A stretch of DNA of 64,000 nt from Bacteroidaceae bacterium (GCA_017534535.1 JAFXVZ010000032.1:1-64000), one strand, 5' to 3'; numbered from the stretch's first letter, positions 35,438 to 44,078 are shown. Notes: generated by a model from the sequence alone, not told the origin. A program made the numbers and translations.

Positions 35438-37945
35438 ATGAGAAAGTTTATCCTCTTAATGGCTGGTCTTTTTGTTGCTTCTCTTTGCCAAGCACAAGGT
35501 CTCCAGCTCAACGATCTGGAGTATTTTGAGCGTCAGGGTGTGAACGTACTAGTGTTCAGCAACCGTTTCAACGGTGGTTTCAATGACGAGAAAGACTCAG
35601 GTATAGAGATCATCCATCATGGAGTACGCACCGCTCAAGGTGGCGCCATTAGATTAAACAACGCCCCCGAGCAATGGGACTTGGTGCCTACGCTTGTCAA
35701 CCGCAAGGTAGATAAAGCTAACAATGCTATCGAAATCTCTATGCGCTACGAAGACTATGATTTTGATAGTCGTGTGGTAGTTACAGGCAAAGGTAATGCA
35801 GTAGAGATCAGTGTATATCTCGATAAACCAGTACCTCAAGCCATCGTTGGAGAAGCTGGTTTCAACCTCGAGTTCCTGCCCTCTCAATACTGGCTCAAGA
35901 CCTTCATGATGGATGGTCGTTTGAATCGTTTTCCTCGTTATGCAGCCAGCGAGACTATAACGCGTCCTAACAGCGAGAAAGCTCGTCAGTTCAAGGGTTT
36001 CAAGACTTATGACGACAGAGGTACCGACCGCTTTATCGACCCTCTCCCTTTGGAGAAAGGACACTCGTTGCTGATGGCAATGGACGACCCAGAGCGAATG
36101 GTAAAGGTAACTAGTGAAGCTGAGTTGTTGCTTTATGATGGTCGCATCCTAGCTCAGAATGGTTGGTTTGTACTGCGCAGCATCCTACCTGCCAACAAAA
36201 CGGGCAAGGTACTATCTTGGACAGTAGAGCCTCATGCTATCCCCAATTGGATTCGTGAACCTAACATCGGCTTCTCACAAGTAGGTTATGTGCCTGAACA
36301 ACCTAAGGTAGCAGTCATTGAACTCGACAAGAAAGACACCATGAAGCCTACCGCTTCTATCTTCCGCATCCGTGAGGACGGCACCACCAGCGAGGTGTTC
36401 AAGGGCAATATCCAGCCTTGGGGACCTTACTTCAAGTACAATTATGTGAAGTTTGATTTCTCATCTGTTCGCGAGTCTGGCATTTATTATATCCAATATG
36501 GAGATATCAAGACCAACAATTTCTTGATTGACAATAGCGTGTATGACAAGATAACAGACGCCACTACCGACGTTTGGATTCCTATCCACATGAACCACAT
36601 GACTGTGAATGAGGGCTATCGCGTGTGGCATGGTGAGCCGTTTAAGGAAGGTTACTTGCAGGCACCCCCAAGCGACCACTTCGATATGCACAGACAAGGA
36701 GAGAAAACAGAAACGAAATATCAGCCTTACGAGCTGATTCCTGGCTTGAGCGTAGGTGGTTACTTCGATGCGGGTGACTTCGACATTGAGACAGGTGCCA
36801 ACATTGGTGTGGTGGAAAATCTGGTACGAGCATGGGAGTTGTTCAAATCACAACGCGATGAAACCTTCGTGAGCGAACAACAACGCTATGTTGATTTGCA
36901 TCGGCCTGACGGCACACCTGATATCCTGCAATACATCGAGCATGGCACCCTAAATTTGGTAGCACAAGCTGAACAGATTGGCCACATGGCAACTACTTTG
37001 TCCAATTCTGTGCTTGACAACTACCATCATTTAGGTGATGCAGCCTCCATCACTGATGGTTTGCACTATGACCGCAGCCTGAAGCCGTACGAAGTTTCTG
37101 CCGATGGTAAGTCAAGTGGTACTCCTGACGACATGTGGGCATTCACAACCCGCAATGCCTGGATGGATTTCCGTGCTGCTACCATGTTTGCAGCAGCCAG
37201 TCGTGCATTAGAGGGGTATAACGACGACCTCTCGAAGCGTGCCCTTGCACAGTCGAAGCGACTGATGCAGGAAGCCAATGCCTTGATGGCTGATGGCAAC
37301 AATGCCTCTCGACGAATGGGTAGCAACATGGCAACCAACCTGCAGCTCTATGCGGCTACGCACGAACAGTCTTATTTAGATAGTTTCAAAAACCAAATCT
37401 GGCAGGCAATGGATGACAATGCCGTCAACAACATGCAAACTGCGTTGGATGCCATCCCCTATATGGACGAGACCTATAAGCTGCGTCTGCGTCCCTATAT
37501 CCAAAAGTATCAAGAGTATATCAAGAGTTTCGACAAGGACAATCCTTATGGAGTACCAATCGGTTTGGGTAATTGGGCAGGTAGCGGCAATGTAGTAAGC
37601 TTTGGCACCACCATCTGTTTCGCTTACCTATATTACCCAGATATCATCCAAAAAGACGATATCTTCCGTGCAGGCAACTATCTATTTGGTTGTCACCCTT
37701 ATCACAACTACTCATTGGTAGCAGCTATAGGAGCTGCTCGTCCAAAGGCAGTGTTCTATGGTAACAACCGTGCTGACTTTTCATTCATCCCTGGCAACGT
37801 AGCTCCAGGCTTGCTATTCCGTCAGCCTGACCATTTCGAGAACTATGACGACTGGCCTTTCCTTTGGGGACAAAACGAGGGTACTGTTGGTGGTAATACA
37901 CAATATGTTATCTTCGGTGAGGCGTTTAAGAATGTGCTGAAATAA
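35438..37945 (+). CDS. Secreted glycoside hydrolase family 9 enzyme
   Basis: 835 residues, signal peptide MRKFILLMAGLFVASLCQAQ. Residues about 20-270 are a beta-rich domain I cannot assign. An Ig-like cellulase N-terminal domain follows (about 275-370: IGFSQVGYVPEQPKVAVIEL). The (alpha/alpha)6 GH9 barrel starts near 380, with the catalytic-aspartate motif GGYFDAGDF and the acid glutamate in WGQNEGTVGGN near the C-terminus. GH9 enzymes act mainly on cellulose or mixed-linkage beta-glucans; the exact bond is not predictable. No SusC/SusD pair is nearby, so it is not part of an obvious utilisation locus. Confidence 0.9.
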   Translation: MRKFILLMAGLFVASLCQAQGLQLNDLEYFERQGVNVLVFSNRFNGGFNDEKDSGIEIIHHGVRTAQGGAIRLNNAPEQWDLVPTLVNRKVDKANNAIEISMRYEDYDFDSRVVVTGKGNAVEISVYLDKPVPQAIVGEAGFNLEFLPSQYWLKTFMMDGRLNRFPRYAASETITRPNSEKARQFKGFKTYDDRGTDRFIDPLPLEKGHSLLMAMDDPERMVKVTSEAELLLYDGRILAQNGWFVLRSILPANKTGKVLSWTVEPHAIPNWIREPNIGFSQVGYVPEQPKVAVIELDKKDTMKPTASIFRIREDGTTSEVFKGNIQPWGPYFKYNYVKFDFSSVRESGIYYIQYGDIKTNNFLIDNSVYDKITDATTDVWIPIHMNHMTVNEGYRVWHGEPFKEGYLQAPPSDHFDMHRQGEKTETKYQPYELIPGLSVGGYFDAGDFDIETGANIGVVENLVRAWELFKSQRDETFVSEQQRYVDLHRPDGTPDILQYIEHGTLNLVAQAEQIGHMATTLSNSVLDNYHHLGDAASITDGLHYDRSLKPYEVSADGKSSGTPDDMWAFTTRNAWMDFRAATMFAAASRALEGYNDDLSKRALAQSKRLMQEANALMADGNNASRRMGSNMATNLQLYAATHEQSYLDSFKNQIWQAMDDNAVNNMQTALDAIPYMDETYKLRLRPYIQKYQEYIKSFDKDNPYGVPIGLGNWAGSGNVVSFGTTICFAYLYYPDIIQKDDIFRAGNYLFGCHPYHNYSLVAAIGAARPKAVFYGNNRADFSFIPGNVAPGLLFRQPDHFENYDDWPFLWGQNEGTVGGNTQYVIFGEAFKNVLK

Positions 37946-37952
37946 GAGAGTT

Positions 37953-37980
37953 TGTTGGGATAGGGTTGCCTATCCCAACA
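37953..37980. terminator. Bidirectional terminator overlapping the end of the fucose-isomerase-like gene
   Basis: A perfect 12-bp stem (TGTTGGGATAGG with its complement) and loop GTTG. The stop codon and last codons of the convergent minus gene (37970 onward) form one arm; the plus side is followed by a T-rich run. Confidence 0.85.
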
Positions 37981-39160
37981 TTTCTTTTAACACGCTTCCC
38001 CAACGTCCAGGCAGTATGATATGATGGTTGCCAATCGGCTCATTCAGAAAATACAATGCCTGGGCTTTGTCATTTAATTGTATGACTTGCTGTGTGCGAC
38101 ATAAATCGGGCTTAGCTTGGCTGTATAGTAATACCCCTTCGGCTATAAAACTACGTTTCAAATCCCCAGACAGTTTGAATACAGTCACCTCACCTTCTTT
38201 CATATAACCCCGTATGCCCACACCTATTCCCGATTCAAAATGAGTATCAAACTCGTAACGTTCTACCATATTCAATGGGATGGTGCAATGGGCGAAAAGC
38301 ATCTTGCCCGTTTCCACATCAATAGAAGCTGGGTTGGCTTGGAAGCCAGAAACGCCAGTAAGCGATTTCGCCACCATCATGGATATCATCGCTGGGACGT
38401 CACCTTCGCATCCTGACACAATCCCCTCCGCATTCAACTTCGCCAAAGCCAGACAGCCCGTATTCTTCACAGCAGTAAGCAGGTCAAAGCATCTCAACGT
38501 GAAACCTTGCAGATTATATTTGTTTATTATCTCTTTCAATGACGCATAGATACGTTCTGCACCAGGCAAGGCATCGTTTATCTTTGCCACCTCAGATGTC
38601 AATGTCGTATCTTTTAGTGGTGTGCTCTCAATAGTGGCAATCAGTTCGTCCATCGGCACATCAAGTAATTCGATACCCAATTTCTTATGTATCTCCTCTC
38701 TGTTGGCTTCACTGGATATCAGCCAATCAGAAGGTTTCCCAATTACTCCCAATCGGCACCCCCTCAGTTGAGCTCTCGCCTCCCCAACCTTCTGCAAGAC
38801 CTCTATCCTTTGTCGGATATAGGCATTGCTTCCATGAATAATTTCTCCACGAATGCCTATCTGCCTAAGGAAGGAAAGAATCTCCATCGAAGCCGCCAAC
38901 GAATTGCTTTTTCCTGAGGTTAACAGATAAAATGGAGCATCTGACAGTTGCTGCAACTTAGGTAACAGACTTTTGAATATGCCCTCAGTACCACCTGTCC
39001 GCACATAAATCAAGCTCAAAGGATGTGAGCCATAGTCAGCATAATCACTGCCCTTCATTTCATAATCAATACCCAAGGCTCCTAAGAATTCTTTGGTTAC
39101 CACATCCACCTCTTGCTCATCATGCAATTCGGAGGTTAATGTATAAATCGCTATACTCAT
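37970..39160 (-). CDS. L-fucose/L-arabinose isomerase-like protein
   Basis: 396 residues from MSIAIYTLTSELHDEQ; an in-frame extension to 39247 is rejected because it crosses the promoter. The fold segments SLIYVRTGGTEGIFKSLLPK, RCFDLLTAVKNTGCLALAKLN and GCEGDVPAMISMMVAKSLTG resemble the sugar-isomerase (FucI/AraA) family. The protein is shorter than true FucI (about 590) and AraA. CEGDVPAM and HCTIPLNM are the likely metal-binding positions. A sugar isomerase role is an inference. It is a single gene with a -7 box at 39190-39183. Confidence 0.72.
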   Translation of the reverse strand: MSIAIYTLTSELHDEQEVDVVTKEFLGALGIDYEMKGSDYADYGSHPLSLIYVRTGGTEGIFKSLLPKLQQLSDAPFYLLTSGKSNSLAASMEILSFLRQIGIRGEIIHGSNAYIRQRIEVLQKVGEARAQLRGCRLGVIGKPSDWLISSEANREEIHKKLGIELLDVPMDELIATIESTPLKDTTLTSEVAKINDALPGAERIYASLKEIINKYNLQGFTLRCFDLLTAVKNTGCLALAKLNAEGIVSGCEGDVPAMISMMVAKSLTGVSGFQANPASIDVETGKMLFAHCTIPLNMVERYEFDTHFESGIGVGIRGYMKEGEVTVFKLSGDLKRSFIAEGVLLYSQAKPDLCRTQQVIQLNDKAQALYFLNEPIGNHHIILPGRWGSVLKEMLG

Positions 39161-39182
39161 AATCCATTCAATTTTTATGGAA

Positions 39183-39190
39183 CAAAAATA
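39183..39190 (-). promoter_or_regulatory. -7 box for the fucose-isomerase-like gene
   Basis: Minus-strand TATTTTTG, 23 bp before the ATG at 39160. This decides the start of that gene. Confidence 0.5.
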
Positions 39191-39273
39191 GAAAAAAGCG
39201 TTGAAATACCCAAGAGTCAAGCTTACGAAAAAACTTTTTCCCCGCAAAGCATTGTTATTTCAAGAAAAGTGAT

Positions 39274-39281
39274 TATCTTTG
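39274..39281 (+). promoter_or_regulatory. -7 box for tRNA-Lys
   Basis: TATCTTTG, a perfect TAnnTTTG element 27 bp before the first tRNA base. Confidence 0.55.
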
Positions 39282-39308
39282 CAGCCGATTTCAACAATCA
39301 TGGTGACA

Positions 39309-39381
39309 GATCCGCTAGCTCAGCAGGTAGAGCACAACACTTTTAATGTTGGGGTCTTGGGTTCGAGCCCCAAGCGGATCA
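39309..39381 (+). tRNA. tRNA-Lys (anticodon TTT)
   Basis: A complete cloverleaf: 7-bp acceptor GATCCGC/GCGGATC, D stem GCTC/GAGC, anticodon stem CAACA/TGTTG with loop CTTTTAA (anticodon TTT at 39342-39344) and T stem TTGGG/CCCAA with TTCGAGC. Discriminator A; CCA is not encoded. It is a stand-alone gene with its own promoter and terminator. Confidence 0.95.
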
Positions 39382-39386
39382 CTAAA

Positions 39387-39413
39387 AAGAGAGGCTTCTA
39401 CGCCTCTTTTTTT
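39387..39413 (+). terminator. Terminator after tRNA-Lys
   Basis: AGAGGC, loop TTCTAC, GCCTCT, with an A-run before and a T-run after: a classical intrinsic terminator six bases past the tRNA. Confidence 0.85.
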
Positions 39414-39760
39414 GTTTCTCATCTATTATACCTCTATTCAAGCCAGAGCTTACAAGTAGCAAAGTGTCTGTTTGGTTATTCCAAGCTGGAAGCTTGATTA
39501 TTGCAAACTTTGGGTGTGCTTAGGCTTCGATTCGCAGAAAGGGGAAAAGCGACATTTAGAACACTTAAGAATTGCTTGAAGCTAATGCTTCAATTAGTTG
39601 AAGTAAAAGGGGCGTTTACTTCGGGAGGATGGTCCATTTGCTTGGACTAAATGAGCCTTATGCCCGGAGCACCTAAAAACAATCCTAAAAGGAGAAATTT
39701 AGAACAGTTTTGCTGTTGGCTTTTTATCGTTACTCAAAATAGTATCTTTCCCCAAAAACA
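39414..39760. other. Intergenic region with array A, no credible gene
   Basis: No gene is supported. It contains the longest 22-nt array (39574-39661, with a weaker fifth unit to 39683) and two related copies of a TTTAGAACA motif on either side of it. A possible 72-codon frame starting before the tRNA is an artefact. Confidence 0.6.
39574..39661 (+). repeat. 22-nt degenerate tandem repeat array A (4 units)
   Basis: Units 39574-39595, 39596-39617, 39618-39639 and 39640-39661; GCCCGGAGCACCT at 39662 looks like a decayed fifth. The first two read GCTTGAAGCTAATG and AGTTGAAGTAAA at their starts. The array ends 99 bp before the carbonic anhydrase promoter. Confidence 0.7.
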
Positions 39761-39792
39761 TTTGGAAATATGCAGGCAAGGAGTTATCTTTG
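39761..39792 (+). promoter_or_regulatory. Promoter of the carbonic anhydrase operon
   Basis: TTTG at 39761-39764, a 20-bp spacer and TATCTTTG at 39785-39792. An in-frame ATG at 39770 lies inside the promoter, so the ATG at 39821 is the start. Confidence 0.75.
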
Positions 39793-39820
39793 CGAAAGCA
39801 AACTATTAAAGAATGATACC

Positions 39821-40363
39821 ATGATTGACCAGATTATTGCCTATAACAAGAAGTTCGTGGAAGAGAAGGGCTACGAGCAGTATATCACCGATAAGTACCC
39901 AGACAAGAAGTTGGCGGTGCTTTCATGTATGGACACCCGACTGACAGAGTTGTTGCCTGCAGCATTGGGCTTGAAGAATGGAGATGCCAAAATCATCAAG
40001 AATGCAGGTGGTTTGGTGATTTCGGCTTTCGACTCAGCCATGCGAAGCCTGATTGTCGCTATTTATGAATTAGGTGTACAAGAAATAATGGTGGTGGCTC
40101 ATTCACATTGTGGAGCCTGCCACATGAGCTACGACCATTTCCACCATGAAATGATAGCCCGTGGAGTGACAGATGATACTCTCAACACCATCCGCAAGTG
40201 TGGCATTGACCTTGATGCTTGGTTAGAGGGGTTCAAGGATACACCTACCTCAGTAAGAAAAACCGTTGAGACCATCAAAACCCATCCGCTGGTTCCGAAA
40301 GACATTGTGGTTCGTGGTTTTATCATTGATTCTGAAACAGGAGAGCTGGAAGAAATTTTGTAA
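39821..40363 (+). CDS. Beta-class carbonic anhydrase
   Basis: 180 residues. It interconverts carbon dioxide and bicarbonate. Zinc ligands are visible in LSCMDTRL (Cys, with the Asp-Arg dyad) and HSHCGACH (His and Cys). The helix-rich C-terminus ends VVRGFIIDSETGELEEIL. The length and motif spacing match the small prokaryotic subclass. Cytosolic; it may supply bicarbonate for carboxylation in succinate fermentation. First of three plus-strand genes. Confidence 0.92.
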   Translation: MIDQIIAYNKKFVEEKGYEQYITDKYPDKKLAVLSCMDTRLTELLPAALGLKNGDAKIIKNAGGLVISAFDSAMRSLIVAIYELGVQEIMVVAHSHCGACHMSYDHFHHEMIARGVTDDTLNTIRKCGIDLDAWLEGFKDTPTSVRKTVETIKTHPLVPKDIVVRGFIIDSETGELEEIL

Positions 40364-40375
40364 ATCAAAAAGATT

Positions 40376-41023
40376 ATGAAAAGACCTGACCCCAACAAGG
40401 CTTTCCCAAATCCCAACATTCCAAGCCTCTGTTATATCAAAAACGTGGTGAAGAACCCACGCATTATCATTGGCGACTACACCTATTATAATAATGTGGA
40501 TGGTGCTGACCAGTTCGAGAAGCATGTCACTCACTTTTATGACTTCATTGGTGACAAACTGGTTATTGGCAAGTTCTGTGCTATTGCCAAAGGAGTAGAA
40601 TTCGTGATGAATGGTGCAAACCACAGGATGGATGGTGCAAGTACTTATCCTTTCTACATCATGGGAGGCGATTGGGGCTCTGCCATTGCTCCTGTAAAAG
40701 AGGAACTTCCACTAAAGGGAGATACCATTATTGGCAATGATGTATGGATTGGGCAACATGTAACTATCATGCCTGGAGTTCATATTGGCGATGGTGCCAT
40801 CATTGGTGCAAATTCTGTGGTTGCTAAAGACATACCTCCCTATTCTGTTGCTGTGGGCAATCCTTGTCGGGTAGTCAAGAAACGCTTTGATGACGAGCTG
40901 ATTGACTTATTACTCCAACTCAAATGGTGGGACAAACCTATTGAGGAAATTGAAAGCTTGATGCCTATTCTCTCTTGTGGCGATTTGGAGAAGGTGAAGA
41001 AAGAGATAAAAACAATGCTATGA
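40376..41023 (+). CDS. Vat-family xenobiotic O-acetyltransferase homologue
   Basis: 215 residues of left-handed beta-helix acetyltransferases. The substrate loop with the catalytic histidine, FVMNGANHRMDGASTYPF, is followed by IIGNDVWIGQHVTIMPGVHIGDGAIIGANSVV. This matches the streptogramin A (virginiamycin) acetyltransferase branch. Many chromosomal members do not confer resistance, and nothing here proves that it does. It starts 12 bp after the carbonic anhydrase gene and overlaps the next gene by 4 bp. Confidence 0.85.
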   Translation: MKRPDPNKAFPNPNIPSLCYIKNVVKNPRIIIGDYTYYNNVDGADQFEKHVTHFYDFIGDKLVIGKFCAIAKGVEFVMNGANHRMDGASTYPFYIMGGDWGSAIAPVKEELPLKGDTIIGNDVWIGQHVTIMPGVHIGDGAIIGANSVVAKDIPPYSVAVGNPCRVVKKRFDDELIDLLLQLKWWDKPIEEIESLMPILSCGDLEKVKKEIKTML

Positions 41024-41616
41024 TTATTCTGATTACAGGAGCATCACATATGGGGAAAACACTTCTGGCACAGAGAGTGTTGGAGGAATACCACTTCCCT
41101 TATCTTTCCATCGACCATTTGAAGATGGGATTGATTCGTAGTGGCATAACACAGCTTACGCCAGAAGACGATGATGCCCTCACAGATTATCTTTGGCCTA
41201 TTGTCCGTGAAATAATGAAAACGGCAATTGAGAATCTGCAAAATCTTATTATAGAAGGATGCTACATACCTTTTAACTGGAGAAAAGATTTTGACGAAAA
41301 CTATTTATCTTCCATCCAGTTTATTTGTCTGGCAATGACGGATGCATATATTGATGCTCATTTTGAAGATATCAAAAAACATGCTTCCGTCATTGAGACA
41401 AGACTTAATGATTCATACATCACTATCGAAAAGTTGAAAGATGACAACCATTATTATATCAATGCATTTACACAAGAAGGTGAACAGGTTACACTGATTG
41501 ACAAGGATTTCGAGAAAAATATCAGTTCTCTCATAAAGTCATGTTTTACATGCTATCCTCCCAACGCCAATGCTGACGCAGTTCATTCGTCATATCGTCC
41601 CAATCCTGCAAAGTGA
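41020..41616 (+). CDS. P-loop nucleotide-binding protein of unknown substrate
   Basis: 198 residues, starting at the ATG that overlaps the acetyltransferase stop. Walker A is ITGASHMGKTLLA, followed by the kinase-like YLSIDHLKMGLIRSG and NLIIEGCYIP. This looks like a small-molecule kinase or AAA-33-type ATPase (cf. adenylate/zeta-toxin-like kinases). Its last 71 bp overlap the convergent GNAT gene, which is unusual. A role with the acetyltransferase (a modification pair) is inferred only from coupling. Confidence 0.7.
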   Translation: MIILITGASHMGKTLLAQRVLEEYHFPYLSIDHLKMGLIRSGITQLTPEDDDALTDYLWPIVREIMKTAIENLQNLIIEGCYIPFNWRKDFDENYLSSIQFICLAMTDAYIDAHFEDIKKHASVIETRLNDSYITIEKLKDDNHYYINAFTQEGEQVTLIDKDFEKNISSLIKSCFTCYPPNANADAVHSSYRPNPAK

Positions 41617-42079
41617 ATGTACCCTCACCGATTATCATAATGGTCATCTCCAGATTGTCATAAGAACGAAATACATTCGTATCTCTGAAACCATTACGCA
41701 GATAAAACTCATGGCGACGACGACGCTGAACAATATTGTCGCATGCTTGGCGATGCGACTCCATATCAAATACAATAGTCTGTTCTTTATACTTACCCAT
41801 CAACATTCTTAGCATTTCTTGCCCATAGCCTTTGTTTCGCAATTCTTCACGCACAGCAAAGTACCAGAACCAATTAAACGAAGGCCGGGGATATAAAATC
41901 GTTAAGCCCACAAAAGTTCCAGCATCATAATAGGTGGTAAAGTCCAGGTGCATCTCATCTATCAGTCGCATCAAATCATTCCAAGGAATCTGTTCATTCT
42001 TAGGAAATCCCGACTCATACAACTCCTTTATTTCTTTATCGCCTTTATTTTTTGCTGTAATCTGCTTCGTAATCATCAT
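41546..42079 (-). CDS. GNAT family N-acetyltransferase
   Basis: 177 residues; an ATG one codon later is equally possible. GNAT fold with the acetyl-CoA loop REELRNKGYGQEMLRMLM and core strands TIVFDMESH. The C-terminal QDWDDMTNELRQHWRW tail extends past the fold into the region overlapping the P-loop gene. Substrate unknown. A minus-strand -7 TATATTTG lies at 42116-42109, back to back with the promoter of the SlyD-like gene. Confidence 0.82.
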   Translation of the reverse strand: MMITKQITAKNKGDKEIKELYESGFPKNEQIPWNDLMRLIDEMHLDFTTYYDAGTFVGLTILYPRPSFNWFWYFAVREELRNKGYGQEMLRMLMGKYKEQTIVFDMESHRQACDNIVQRRRRHEFYLRNGFRDTNVFRSYDNLEMTIMIIGEGTFTLQDWDDMTNELRQHWRWEDSM

Positions 42080-42137
42080 ACCCTCCTAATTAACATCAAT
42101 ATTTCTCGCAAATATAGCTAAAATAAAGAAAAAGTTG

Positions 42138-42145
42138 TATTTTTG
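42138..42145 (+). promoter_or_regulatory. -7 box for the SlyD-like gene
   Basis: TATTTTTG, 34 bp before the ATG at 42180. It supports that start over an in-frame upstream one at 42135. Confidence 0.55.
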
Positions 42146-42179
42146 CACCCATAATTATTCACAAGAACAACTTATAGTA

Positions 42180-42755
42180 ATGGAAAACAAGTTTATAACG
42201 GTTGCCTACAAGCTCTACACCATTGAGGATGGCGACAAGGATTTTGCAGAAGAGGCTACCGCCGAGAAGCCTTTCGAGTTTATTTCAGGGGTGGGTCTGA
42301 CTTTGCCTCAGTTTGAGGAGCATATCAAGGATTTGCAAGCTGGCGAGACTTTCGATTTCGTGATTGACAAGGAGAATGCTTATGGTATTTATGACGAACG
42401 CCAGGTGGTGACATTGCCCAAAAAGACTTTCGAGATTGACGGCAAGTTCGACAGTGAACACATTGTGGAAGGTGCTATCATTCCATTGATGAATGCTGAG
42501 GGTCAGCGTTTCAATGCCAGTGTGAGCGAGATTACTGAGAATGAGGTAACTGTTGACCTGAACCATCCTTTGGCAGGTTGCGACCTGCAGTTCATGGGTA
42601 CTGTGATTGAAAGTCGCCTCGCCACCAATGAGGAACTTGCCGCTGTTGCCAAGATGATGAGTGGCGGATGCGGAGGTTGCGGTGGTGGATGTGAGAGTTG
42701 TGGCGAGGGCGGATGCGAAGGCGGATGCGAAGGTGGTTGCAATGGTTGCAACTAA
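42180..42755 (+). CDS. SlyD-like FKBP-type peptidyl-prolyl isomerase with cysteine-rich tail
   Basis: 191 residues. The FKBP domain (KPFEFISGVGLTLPQFEEHI) and the inserted chaperone flap (AYGIYDERQVVTLPKKTFEI, AEGQRFNASVSEI) match SlyD. The last 32 or so residues are almost only Gly, Cys and Glu, with eight cysteines, replacing the histidine-rich metal tail of E. coli SlyD. This suggests a metal-binding (nickel, copper or zinc) folding helper; that is an inference. Its stop overlaps the convergent CyuA-like gene by 4 bp. Confidence 0.9.
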   Translation: MENKFITVAYKLYTIEDGDKDFAEEATAEKPFEFISGVGLTLPQFEEHIKDLQAGETFDFVIDKENAYGIYDERQVVTLPKKTFEIDGKFDSEHIVEGAIIPLMNAEGQRFNASVSEITENEVTVDLNHPLAGCDLQFMGTVIESRLATNEELAAVAKMMSGGCGGCGGGCESCGEGGCEGGCEGGCNGCN

Positions 42756-44047
42756 CGCTTACTTGTCATAATCTGAAGCACGAGACGATCTGTCTCGTTC
42801 ATGCCTTGCGCCCCAATCTCAGTAAGGTTGCGGATGCTGGTGTCAATATCTTCATCAATGATACCCTCTAAACTAGTAACACAACGGTTCTCCATCGCCA
42901 TTACGGCAGAGAGGACCGCTGTGGAGACACCAGTTGTTACCTTCAAGGCACAACTCGGCTTAGCTCCGTCACAAATCATACCTGTCAGATTGGCTATCAT
43001 GTTCTTTACGGCGAAGGTAATCTGTTGGTATGTTCCTCCCATCAGGTAAGTGATGCCACAACTGGAACCAGTGGATGCTACCACACATCCGCAAAGTGCC
43101 GACAATCTTCCCAAACTCTGCTTGATATAGATAACGGTGAGGTGACTCAACATCAAGGCACGAATTAACTCTTCCCTGGATTTCCCTGTTTCCTCTGCAT
43201 AAATCAACACAGGATTTGTGCAAGAGATACCCTGATTGCCACTACCAGAGTTACTCATCACAGGTATCATAGCCCCACCCATTCGGGCATCACAGGCACC
43301 TGAAGTATAAGCCAAAATCTTCGAAAAAATGCTACTACCCATCAATTCCTTCTCAAGAGAACCTTGTAGGATATGCCCTAATCCGTGTCCGTAATCGCCT
43401 TTGAAAGAGAACTCTGCCGCTTGTTTGTTTAAGCGAGCTGACTCCAAGATAAAGTCAATCTCCTCCAGTGGAGCTGTCATCGCAAAATCATATACCCTTT
43501 GAAAACTCAGTTTTACATCTTCTTCCTCAGTTTCTTCCTGACAAGGCTCACGCTTGTCCATCAACACCTCACCATCATGTTCCAAATACACGAATCGGGT
43601 ATGTCCACCTGCAATGATAGCCCTTGCCTCATGTCTTTCAGCTTGACATAACACCTCCACATAAAGTTTGTCGCAAATGCCCTCCTTCAAACCGATGCAA
43701 ATACGTTTCCCAGCGATGAATGCCTTGCCTAGCTCAACTGCTTCTGGTGTGCAATCACGCAATACCTCCAACTGATACTCCGACTTGCCAACCAAAGCTC
43801 CCAAAGCAATGGCAATGGGCAAGCCTATCATCCCTGTGCCAGGAATACCCACACCCATAGCGTTCTTCAGGATATTGCCACTCAACATGACATCAATATG
43901 TTCAGGTTTGCATTCCAACAACTCTGTGGCACGTGCCACACACAAAGCTACGGCCACAGGTTCCGTGCATCCGATAGCAGGGACTACTTCTCTCTGTATC
44001 AGACGGATGATTTGATTTCTCTCAGTTAAAGTAAACGGTTCACTCAT
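42752..44047 (-). CDS. CyuA/YhaM family protein (L-cysteine desulfidase-like)
   Basis: 431 residues of the UPF0597 family related to the L-serine dehydratase alpha domain. Motifs are PAIGCTEPVAVALCVARATE, GMIGLPIAIALGALVG, SGACDARMGGAMIPVMSNSG and ICDGAKPSCALKVTTG, whose cysteines would hold a 4Fe-4S cluster. Members such as CyuA degrade L-cysteine to pyruvate, sulfide and ammonia; a serine-type substrate is possible. Cytosolic, single gene, with a -7 TATTTTTG at 44078-44071. Confidence 0.85.
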   Translation of the reverse strand: MSEPFTLTERNQIIRLIQREVVPAIGCTEPVAVALCVARATELLECKPEHIDVMLSGNILKNAMGVGIPGTGMIGLPIAIALGALVGKSEYQLEVLRDCTPEAVELGKAFIAGKRICIGLKEGICDKLYVEVLCQAERHEARAIIAGGHTRFVYLEHDGEVLMDKREPCQEETEEEDVKLSFQRVYDFAMTAPLEEIDFILESARLNKQAAEFSFKGDYGHGLGHILQGSLEKELMGSSIFSKILAYTSGACDARMGGAMIPVMSNSGSGNQGISCTNPVLIYAEETGKSREELIRALMLSHLTVIYIKQSLGRLSALCGCVVASTGSSCGITYLMGGTYQQITFAVKNMIANLTGMICDGAKPSCALKVTTGVSTAVLSAVMAMENRCVTSLEGIIDEDIDTSIRNLTEIGAQGMNETDRLVLQIMTSKR

Positions 44048-44070
44048 GACATAATCTCATTTAGGTTTTG

Positions 44071-44078
44071 CAAAAATA
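44071..44078 (-). promoter_or_regulatory. -7 box for the CyuA-like gene
   Basis: Minus-strand TATTTTTG, 24 bp before the start at 44047. Confidence 0.5.

Noticed and set aside
35438-37945. Polysaccharide utilisation locus
   Set aside because: No SusC/SusD-like pair or hybrid sensor regulator is present near the GH9 and CE1 genes.
39279-39497. 72-codon frame over tRNA-Lys
   Set aside because: It overlaps the tRNA and its terminator.
40376-41023. Acquired streptogramin resistance gene
   Set aside because: The protein is a Vat-type homologue, but no mobile element flanks it and its operon with carbonic anhydrase looks native; resistance cannot be claimed.
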